From contig MU646324.1 of NCBI GenBank assembly GCA_026770585.1, positions 806,558-817,185 of the forward strand: a DNA stretch of 10,628 nucleotides. The letters are read 5' to 3'. Each line of letters starts with the position of its first letter. The stretch's first letter is position 1. Below the pieces are notes generated by a model. The model had not been told where the DNA came from and made no database searches. It saw only the letters and a program-made list of their open reading frames with translations. Shown here piece by piece: positions 1 to 7,600 of the stretch. A program made the position numbers and the translations under genes. The DNA is from Baffinella frigidus. Taxonomy: Eukaryota > Cryptophyceae > Cryptomonadales > Baffinellaceae.

Positions 1-37
1 GGAGGGGGGGGGGCAGGAGCCGGCGGAAGCTAAATAG

Positions 38-104
38 GAGGAAGAGCGAGAGTTCTTTATTGACGACCAAGTGGTCCGGATCCACTTGATCACCGAGAAG
101 CTGA
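38..104 (+). CDS. Weak exon candidate of unknown gene
   Basis: After AAATAG the frame reads EEEREFFIDDQVVRIHLI and on to TEKL before a possible donor GTAGGA at 105. Thirteen of fourteen codons from GACGAC onward end in G or C, the bias of the secure exons, while the surroundings are repeats. I do not recognise the peptide. It may be an exon of an upstream gene, an earlier exon of the dynein gene, or chance. Confidence 0.25.
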
Positions 105-123
105 GTAGGAGGCAGATGCCTGC

Positions 124-480
124 TGCTCGAATCAAGTCGGGGTGTGAGGACCGTCTCAGGACGGACCCGCCTCGGGCGAGAACATAAGTCATTTATTCAG
201 ACGGGGCGTGTGTTGGCATCCTGACGATGAGAGGACTGGAGGCCCGCGGGGGGTGGGGCGCGCTCAGAGGCTTGGGAAATGAAACGTTTCTAACCAGAGC
301 CTGATGCTCGAATCAAGTCGGGGTGTGAGGACCGTCTCGGGACGGACCCGCCTCGCGCGAGAACATATGTCATTTATTCAGACGGGGCGTGCGTTGGCAC
401 CCTAGCGAGAGGACCTGAGGCCCGCGGGGGGGCGGGGCGGGGCGAGAGGCTTGGGGAATGAAACGTTTCTAACCAGGGCA
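124..480. repeat. Two-copy tandem duplication, unit about 180 bp
   Basis: Copy 1 begins TGCTCGAATCAAGTCGGGG at 124 and copy 2 begins identically at 305. Both proceed through GACGGACCCGCCTCG, ATTTATTCAGACGGGGCG and a G-rich run to GAAACGTTTCTAACCAG (281 and 460). Spacing drifts from 181 to 179 because of small indels. No coding capacity is evident. Confidence 0.9.
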
Positions 481-660
481 GTCCTGCACGCTGCGGAGGC
501 TGCAAGGTGGGGCATTCAATGGCTTTTACAGGGGTTCCTCGCTTATCAGAAACCGCCCCCCCCCCTTGGACCCTACAGTAGGCCCATGCCTAGGGCCCTA
601 TGGTGGTCCAGGGGGGCGTCGTTTTCTCATGAGCGAGGTATCCCTGTATGGTTAAGATGC

Positions 661-773
661 CGCGATCCTCTGTACAGGGGGGCTTGATGTGATCCGAAAG
701 GAAGCATTGCCTTTGTACAGAACAAGTTCCGGTGTCCGCCTATGTTGGGAGCTCGAAGAACCTCAAGGACCTA
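661..773 (+). repeat. Left arm of large inverted repeat (partner 2019-2149)
   Basis: This arm, from GATCCTCTGTAC through GGCTTGATGTGATCCGAAAG to TTGGGAGCTCGAAGAACCT and CTCAAGGAC, is matched in reverse complement at 2019-2149 with roughly 85% identity by eye and a small insertion in the partner. It also makes short open frames beginning MIRK in both arms, which are by-products of the repeat. Confidence 0.85.
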
Positions 774-880
774 CAGCTGGGCCACAGCAAGGTCGCGCAC
801 ACTCTACACGATGTGTACAACGGAGACCGTGTTTTTGTCAGTCTTGCTTGGCACTCGATGTTGAGAGTGCAAACGTGACC

Positions 881-961
881 CTGTGAGGACTATCCGGGGA
901 TAGGCCCGCCTCGACAGACGTTGGAGCCATTGGCTGGAGAAAGCCCGGATAGTCCTCACAG
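881..961. repeat. Hairpin with 18-bp perfect arms
   Basis: CTGTGAGGACTATCCGGG (881-898) is repeated exactly in reverse complement at 944-961, with a 45-nt spacer. This could be a tiny MITE-like element or simply a hairpin; no target duplication is obvious. Confidence 0.85.
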
Positions 962-1410
962 ACCCTCGTCACCGCGGTCTTCCCGTGGATTGCAGTGCCC
1001 ACCTTCGCTGAAAGCTTGGACTTGTTGAGAGGACGCCACTCAGGCCTCCGAAGTAGATTCATTTAGGCCTCCAAAGTAGAGAGAGTTGACTGATAACTCC
1101 GGCCCTTCTAAGGGCTGCGCACCCTTGTGAGTGAAGGCAACCAAGACAGGAGACCCCTCGTCTCACGGGGGGCCTGCAGCGTTCACAGACAGCAGATGCC
1201 CTCTCCTCAGACCATAGATAATGTGAGGTCAATGTACTCACGTGAAGAGTCACTTACAAGTTGGCTAAACCTTGGCCACTTATGGTGTGACAAGTGGACC
1301 GCACTAAGTGGATCACTATCAGACTCGTCATTCCCTGAAAAAGAGGTGGAGCCATCTGCTGAGCCCGTTCTACAGGGATACTTCGCCCATCGGTCCACGT
1401 GTTCTTAAAT

Positions 1411-1897
1411 TCCCTAAACCCTAAACCCTAGACCCTAAGCCTTAAACCGTATTCCTCAATCCCTAAACCCTAAACCCTAAACCGCACACCCTAAACCCTA
1501 ATCCGTAAACCCTAAACCCTGAACCCTAAACCCCAAAACCCAAAACCCAAACCCTAAACCTCAAACCCTAAACCCTAAACTTTCAACTTTAAACCCTCAA
1601 CCCCAAATCCCAAACCCTAAACCCTAAATCCTAAACCCCAAAGGCTAAATTTGAAATCCGGTTTTAATCTCATCAGCCTCGTCGTTTTTTTTCAAATTCG
1701 GACCCTAAACCCTGAACCCTAAAACCTGAACCCAAAACTCTAAACCCGAAACCCTAAACCCTAAACCCTAAACCCTAAGCTCTAAATCCTAAACCCTAAA
1801 ACCTAAATTCTAACCCCTACCCCCTAACCTCTAACCTCGAACCTTTAACCTTTAACCCGCAAGCTCTAAATCCTGAACCCTAAACCCTAAACCCTGA
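1411..1897. repeat. Degenerate interstitial telomere-like tract (CCCTAAA)n
   Basis: C-rich strand on +. Units of CCCTAAA occur singly or in short perfect runs mixed with variants (CCCTGAA, CCCCAAA, CCTTTAA). A non-repeat insert at about 1646-1702 interrupts the tract. It is too degenerate to be an active chromosome end and lies within unique DNA. Confidence 0.95.
1651..1680. repeat. Short module following telomere-like tract, copy 1 of 3
   Basis: TTGAAATCCGGTTTTAATCT then CATCAGCCT follows a telomere-like run. Related versions occur at 1898-1928 and, more weakly, at 4260-4283, each directly after telomere-like or CCCTAA-derived sequence. Confidence 0.6.
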
Positions 1898-2018
1898 ATT
1901 TTAAAACCGGTATGAATCTCATCAGCCTAGCCACCTTCTTGCTGTTGCTGCACATCCACGCTTTCTCTTCTGCATCGACGCGAGGGTGACAGGACATGGT
2001 CTCTATACAGTCCGGTGA

Positions 2019-2149
2019 GGTCCTTGAGGTCCTTTCAGGTTCTTCGAGCTCCCAACATGGGCGGACACTGGAACTGGTTCCGCAGAAAAGCCATGCTTTC
2101 TTTCGGATCACATCAAGCCTCCCGGTACAGAGGATCGCAGCAGAAACCG
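2019..2149 (-). repeat. Right arm of large inverted repeat (partner 661-773)
   Basis: The reverse complement reproduces the 661-773 arm, including GGCTTGATGTGATCCGAAAG and TTGGGAGCTCGAAGAACCT. The two arms enclose about 1.25 kb including the whole 0.5 kb telomere-like tract. Confidence 0.85.
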
Positions 2150-2199
2150 GCTAAAGAGCAGTCCTCAAGTTGGGCGTCTGAGTTAAACCAAGCAGGTTC

Positions 2200-2274
2200 G
2201 CGCTCGCTCACCCACCAGGACCACACATCGGCGGAATGCGCTCGCTCACCCACCAGGACCACACATCGGCGGAA
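2200..2274. repeat. Two-copy direct repeat, period 38 bp
   Basis: A 37-nt unit starting GCGCTCGCTCACCCACCAGG and ending CATCGGCGGAA occurs at 2200-2236 and 2238-2274 without visible differences, so the duplication is recent. Confidence 0.95.
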
Positions 2275-3816
2275 GGCTCATAGTATCAAATGGTTAGGCT
2301 CCTAAAAGCTCCAACCACGGATGCCCCAGATCGCAAACCAAGTAAGACACCAGAGTAGAAAGTTGTTGTATGGGGGGGTGAGGGTTGGGTCGCGTTCACA
2401 CAGAAAGATGGATGTGTAGACGGATTGATAATTTATTGCTAAACAACCAGCGTCAGCGCCGCATATGCTACACATTGTGCCACTGCTGTACCCCGTGTCG
2501 ACCGCTCATATGAGCATTTTCAGGATGGATTCTAACTCCACCTCCTACTGGATGTGTAGAGGTTTCTTCCAATGTATATTGAGCTCTCCTCATCAGCCTG
2601 GAAGGGTTAGAGAAAATCCTCAAAGTTAGACCAAAGATAATGCCAATCAAAAGATCAGCAAACAACAACACACGCTAAAGGACCTAAAGGACCTAAACCC
2701 AACAAGGTCCTAAGCAGCGAGTGTAGACCCCATGCCTTTCGATGAAGCTCTTCTAGTTCCACTCCCCATCTTCCCCTCGGCTCCTAGGGGGAAAAGCGAG
2801 GTTGATTAAGTTGACATACACGACCGTTTCACTCTAGGGGGAGAGGTGGGACGTGAGCAGAGGGCACTTCATAGTGGCATCCAGGATGGAGGCCCAGCTC
2901 GGGATTGAGATTTCCAGCGAAAGGATGGATGTTCCCGCCTTCAGGACAGAGTTTCCAGGATTTAGGACGGATTTTCGAGATCCAGGATCGAGATCCTTAT
3001 TGACACTTATTGACTTTATTCGAAAGTGAAATGCACGGCACAGAATTGAGGCGAGCTTAGAAAAATATCCGGGTAATCATCCGGTTGAATCCTAAGGCAA
3101 GAAACTGCCACTACCCATAGTAGGGGAGATTCACCAAATTTTACCCACCAAAACCCGGTGACGGTGAGGCAAGCCCCTGATCTCTCCCGTGAAGCACCCA
3201 CGAGGCCTCCACCTCATCCACACACAGTTGCCCCGGGCTGGGCAAAAATGTGTGGACCACTCTCCTTACGGGCCATTCATACCACGCGAGGAGAGCAGAC
3301 AAAACCCCCTCCCCCACCTAGGCCCCCACGTTGCGATGTGAGAAAAAGGCCCTTCTGTGCAGCCTTGATCGGACAGGCGATGAGCCTCCCACTGAGGCTC
3401 ACCACCTGTGCTTTAGGTTTTATTTTCTCCCAACATATGCCAACGACACGCCGTTCCGTAGAAGGGATCTGAAGAGTAACTATTTTTGTTTAGGTGCTTT
3501 GGTGCTTTGGTGCTTTTATTTACACTCACATCGAAGGTCACGCCCACCTCACTCTTGAGGAGTTGGGAGTTATTAGGCCTTTTATTAGATTCCGGAAATT
3601 TTTCAACCGCCCAGATATTTTCTGTCGTTTCAAAAAGAATTCCTGGTTCGGGCCGCCAGGGAGTTTGGCTCCCTTTTGATGGGGTCCGTCGGGAGGTAGG
3701 GGGGTTGTTGCTCTCCTACCAGGCGGTCTGCCTCGGAGATCAAGCGTGGGAGGCTTGGGGGTGGATAGGCGGCGAGAGGGGCGTGTGAGTAGTAGTGTTA
3801 GTGGTCTCCCGCCACT

Positions 3817-3966
3817 ATGGTCCACAGGACGGTCTCCCAATCTTTCGAGGGGGGGTTCAGCAGGGCAAACTCTGATGAGAGTAGCCAGCACACGAACACG
3901 CGGCCGGCGTGGCTGGCTTCACGCGTCGGGTCTTTCCTGTCGGGGGAGGCGGAGGAGGATCCGCAG
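3817..3966 (+). CDS. Possible first coding exon of the dynein heavy chain (tentative)
   Basis: An ATG at 3817 opens 50 codons ending in CAG before a GT donor at 3967; the next acceptor (TAG at 4298-4300) restores phase 0 with the exon at 4301. The last 22 codons, reading PAWLASRVGSFLSGEAEEDP, mostly end in G or C (about 18 of 22), as the secure exons do. A WLA-x-RV pattern followed by an acidic stretch is typical of the extreme N terminus of axonemal heavy chains, though too weak to be proof. The first half (MVHRTVSQSFEGG) has a different composition and may be 5' UTR or intron, with the coding part beginning after AG near 3877. It could also be a chance open frame. Confidence 0.3.
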
Positions 3967-4300
3967 GTCCACATTCAACCCCGAAACGCTGCTCAAACCG
4001 GGGATGGTGCGCAATGGATCGTGCCGCGATTTGCTCGAATTCCCTCCCGTCGACTGCCCGTGATCGCTGCCTGCTGAAGGCTCTCAAGGGATCCTCTGTC
4101 CCACACCTCGAACCCCAGCTCACAGCCACAACTGTTCTTGGCTTTTGGAAATCCGCGGGAGGACCAGAGCCGGGACCTCCCAATGAAGCGGGGGACCAGA
4201 GCCTCTGTGGCTCAGGGCACCGAACCCTAAGCTCCGAACTCTGGACCCCAACACCGCAATTTTGAATCCGGTGCGAGCATCACCCTGGCATGTTGACTAG
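3967..4300. other. Possible intron or 5' region before the first secure dynein exon
   Basis: If 3817-3966 is an exon, this is a 334-nt GT-AG intron. It contains open frames on both strands without recognisable motifs, and near 4222-4260 a decayed telomere-like run followed by TTTGAATCCGGTGCGAGCATC, resembling the module at 1651 and 1898. Confidence 0.35.
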
Positions 4301-4615
4301 GACCGCGTGGATTTAGAGATTGACCACCCCTGGGACTGGCACCCCGGTTGGCAGGTGCTCCTGGGAGACAAGGCGATCAGCGAGGCGATCGAGGCGTTTC
4401 TCGACCTGGAGAACACGCGCTTCCTCTTCGTGTGCCGCACGGACGATGGGTGCTATGTGGCCGCGCACACGGTCCCGGTCCCGACCGCGGGGCGGGGGGT
4501 CGTGGTCTTCAAGGCCGCGGCCGTGGCCATCTCCAACGACAACCTCCACCTCATCTCTGTCAACGACTTCAGCCCCGTGGACCCCCTGGAGCAGCTCATG
4601 ACTATCTGCGAGGAG
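4301..4615 (+). CDS. Dynein heavy chain exon 1 of the confident set
   Basis: The exon follows the acceptor TTGACTAG, whose TAG is an in-frame stop, so the frame must enter by splicing or begin at a later internal start. Its 105 codons begin DRVDLEIDHPW and end QLMTICEEV. Third positions are overwhelmingly G or C. The layout of a FLD...FLF segment, a hydrophobic VVVFKAAA strand and a final PLEQLMTICEEV matches the N-terminal globular part of axonemal heavy chains. I end it at GAG|GTCATC (4615). Another donor at 4649 would add the proline-rich PPPSSPRPG and also keep phase, but reading on from EEV into the next exon (VFFPLTATEQ) fits the family's EEV-x-x-PL pattern better. Confidence 0.78.
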
Positions 4616-7600
4616 GTCATCCCCCCCCCCTCGTCCCCCCGCCCTGGCGTGGGAGCCTAGCTCTGCCTGAGTTTTCTTCTGGCTCGTCCTAAAGGCTTTC
4701 CATTCGCCCTTTTGTACTGGATTTCTGCTCTTCAATAATTTCAAGGAAAAATCATAATAAACCTCAGGCAGAGCTAGGAAGCATGTGCCAACGCGTGTGG
4801 CGCGACCCACACCCAACGCACCGGCGAGCGACCTTTTTCTGGGTGTCCACTTTTCTGGGCATAGTAAATTGAATAGGAAGATTTACTATGGACCAACTAA
4901 TTTTACTTATCACGACATGCTTTCGAATTAAATTTAATTAGGCGGCCTAACCGAAAAGTCGATTTGCTGTGGACTCAGCGATCCACAACACTCTTCGCCC
5001 CAGGCGGGCTCTGATCCTGGAAATGGGAGGACAGCTTCTAGCTCTGCCCGAGTTTAATTCTGGCTCGTCATAAAAGTATTTCAGTCGCCATTTTGTACTG
5101 AATTTCTGCTCTAAATTACTTTTATGACGAGCCAGAAGAATTATACTCGGGCAGAGCTAGAGCTTCGGCTTATCTTCCTCTTAATCCTCCTTTTAATAAA
5201 TTCTTTTCTGAGACGAGACTCAGAGGAGATTGTGGCAGAGTTGCTCGTGCCCTGACTACCAGGTAGACCCTGGGCTCCGAATTTCATCCGAAAGATAACT
5301 GAATCAGTTCCCATATTGGCGTTTTCATTGAATTAGGAGGCCTAATTGAATTTACTATGCCTTAACTAAGTTCTCCTAGCCAACCTCCTATCGAAAAGGA
5401 ACTGATTCAGTTATCTTCCGAGATGAAATTCTCCGCACGCTGCTGATCCAAAAGCTGGGCGCTCAAAGCGCTTGAACGTGTGGGAGCAAAAGCTAGGCGC
5501 TCAAAAGACATGGACTTGTGGGAGCAAAGGCTAGGCGCTCGAACCACCACCGGACTTGGAGGAGCAAAATCTGGGTGCTCAAAACACACCGACTTGTGGG
5601 AGAAAAAGCTAGGCGCTCAAAGTACTGGTCTTGTGGGAGCAAAGGCTAGGCGCTCAAAAGACATGGACTTTTCGGAGCCAAAGCTAGGCGCTCAAAGCAC
5701 TGGTCTTATGGGAGCAAAAGCGTTTGAAAAAGCTATTATCCGCAAGCGGCTAATGCAAACGTCAGACACTCAAACTACCACCGGACTTTTCGGAGCAAAA
5801 GCTAGGCGCTCAAACCACCACTGGATTTGTGGGAGCAGGTGTTCTTCCCGTTGACTGCGACGGAACAGAACCAAGAGGGCTGGCCGGAGGTCTTCTCACC
5901 CTAAACCCTAAACCCTAAACCCTGAACCCTGCACCCTGAACCCTGAACCCTAAACCCTAAAACCATACGCCCCAAACCCCAAACCCCAACCCTCAAGCCC
6001 CAAACCCCAAACCAGGTGATCTCCAAGGAGATCGTGGACAACTTCCACAACTTCATCGCCAACTCGTACACCCTAGACCCTAAACCCTAAACCCTAAACC
6101 CTAACCCCTAAATCTCACACCCTAAACCCTAAACCCTGAACCCTAAACCCTAAACCTTACACCCTAAATCCCACACCCTAAACTCTACACCCCAAACCCC
6201 AACCCCTTAACCCTAAACCCCAACCCCTAAAACCCTGAACCCTAAGCCCTACACCCCAAACCCTAAACTTTAGACCCTAAACTCCAAACCCTAAACCAGG
6301 TACATCACGATCGGCTCATCTGTTGGGAAGACACTCCTCCCGCTCCCGCCGCACCAGGTCGAGATTTGACGCACGGGGAGGGTCTCAGTATGCTGAAGCG
6401 GGTGTGAGGGAATTTGCCAGAACCCCTTTCGTTTATTATTATTATTATTATTATCGCTCAAGTGGCGAGGGGGTCAAAATTGACCCCCAAGAGGTCCTAG
6501 GCAGGTCTTAGGGCCCTACGGTAGGGCGTATGCGCCTACTCGCCACTTAAGAGATAAAAAAACCTTGCTGTGATTTTCAATGCCCGGGACGCAGAGGAGT
6601 AGGTCAACTCCAAGGGCGCGGGAGCCTTAACTCTAAACCCCAAACCCGAAACCCGAAACCCCACTCCCCTAAGCTCCACACCCTAAACCCTAAACCCTAA
6701 ACCCTAAACCAGATGAATTCCAAGGGGGCGGGGGAGTCAGAGCACGAGCACGACGCGCGGGAGAAGAGTTGTTATAGGAGTTGATAGGACAAAGGCTAAT
6801 TCGGGCCCTAACTGAATGCGCATGAGCAAATCAACGAAAGGCTTGGGAGCCTAAACCTTTAAACCGAAACTCTCAACCCTAAAGCCTCAACCAGATGAAC
6901 TCGAAGGGGGCGGGGGAGTCAGAGCACGAGCATGATGCTCGGGAGAAGGATCGCGTGCACATTCTCGAGAACGCTGTCGTGACGTGGACCAAACAGGTGT
7001 AGGGGGTTGGGGTTTGGGGGTTGGGGGTTTGGTGTTGGGGTTTGGGGGTTGGGGTTTGGGGTTTGGGGGTTGGGGGTTTGGGGTTTAGGGATTATGGTTT
7101 ATGGTTTAGCGATTATTGTTTAGGGTTTAGGGATTAGGGTTTAGGGTCTGGGGTGTAGGGGTGCAGCGCTCCGCACGCTGCCTGCTTGCTTGCTTGTTTG
7201 CCTTGATTCGTCGTCAAATCCACACCACGCGGACAGCGGGAGGTTCTGTGACTGCATTCCACGGTGCTACTTGAATCTGCGAGAATCTACCAATAAAAGC
7301 GTTTCTGTCAACGAAAATTGCTACACAATTGGATGCAAAGTTTTGTGTAGTGAATTTCGTTGGGGAGGAAAGGCTTAAATTGATACATTCTCTGAGATGA
7401 ATTTGTTGTGCGTTTGGTCCTGCCGTTTTCCTCTTGACTTGTCTTAGATTGTCTCAAAAATCCGTTCTTAAAAGGGTTTCTCGTCACCGAAATTTACTAC
7501 ACACACGCTCTACTATTGCTAGTAAGATTAAATTATGCAGTAAATTTCGTTGACACAAACCCTTTTTAAAGAGTTTTTTTTTGAGATGAGAATGCAAGTG

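Larger units (their letters stand above)
481..1410. other. Region without a recognisable gene
   Basis: Only short open frames are present, with no familiar motif and no exon-like codon bias. It holds the left arm of the large inverted repeat (661-773), the 18-bp hairpin (881-961) and otherwise unremarkable mixed sequence up to the telomere-like tract. Confidence 0.6.
1898..3816. other. Region without a recognisable gene
   Basis: Apart from the right arm of the inverted repeat (2019-2149) and the 38-bp duplication (2200-2274), nothing is recognisable. Open frames here are short, overlap on both strands and lack family motifs or G/C third-position bias. Minor features are a triple GGTGCTTT run near 3493-3516 and a short hairpin TGAGCCTC/GAGGCTCA at 3381-3401. 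If the gene starts near 3817 its promoter would lie here, but no TATA or other element can be supported. Confidence 0.6.
4616..5838 (+). other. Dynein intron 1 (1223 nt) packed with repeats
   Basis: Phase 0, GTCATC to GAGCAG. In order it holds two members of one short inverted-repeat family (4657-4777 and 5038-5160), a third inverted-repeat element (5279-5431) and a minisatellite (5449-5838) running to the acceptor. No coding sequence is seen; the open frame over the minisatellite is in a different frame from exon 2. Confidence 0.8.
6358..6894 (+). other. Dynein intron 4 (537 nt) with exon-fragment copies
   Basis: Phase 0, GTCGAG to AACCAG. It contains a TTA microsatellite, a short inverted-repeat element, telomere-like runs at about 6627-6712 and 6851-6894, and two upstream copies of the start of exon 5 (6603-6626 and 6713-6766), each directly after an AG. 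Confidence 0.8.

Noticed and set aside
124-480. CRISPR array or rRNA spacer
   Set aside because: Only two units of about 180 bp without short repeat/spacer structure, and no rRNA-like sequence.
451-687. 78-codon open frame downstream of the tandem duplication
   Set aside because: It starts within the repeat and passes through a C run; no recognisable motif.
689-886. Related open frames beginning MIRK at 689 (+) and 2111 (-)
   Set aside because: They match because the DNA is an inverted repeat; similarity ends with the repeat arm and no known domain is present.
1411-1897. Functional telomere or chromosome end
   Set aside because: The repeats are degenerate and interrupted, and unique sequence and a gene lie on both sides; these are interstitial tracts.
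3746-4265. Overlapping open frames of 86-118 codons in several frames and both strands
   Set aside because: G/C-rich sequence keeps many frames open. Only the part ending at 3966 resembles a dynein exon, and that only weakly.
4616-4648. Extension of exon 1 to the donor at 4649 (adds a proline-rich stretch) with a 21-nt microexon 5869-5889
   Set aside because: It keeps phase, but exon 1 ending at 4615 plus the 51-nt exon gives the expected EEV-x-x-PL...NQEGWPE order. Kept only as an alternative.
4313-4816. 167-codon open frame on the minus strand
   Set aside because: It is the antisense of the dynein exon 1, open because of the high G/C third positions there. The + strand product matches a family; this one does not.
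5480-5854. 124-codon open frame with repeated GAKARRSKD units
   Set aside because: It is the minisatellite read in a frame different from exon 2; codon pattern follows the DNA repeat and it runs across a splice acceptor. No sign of a real protein.
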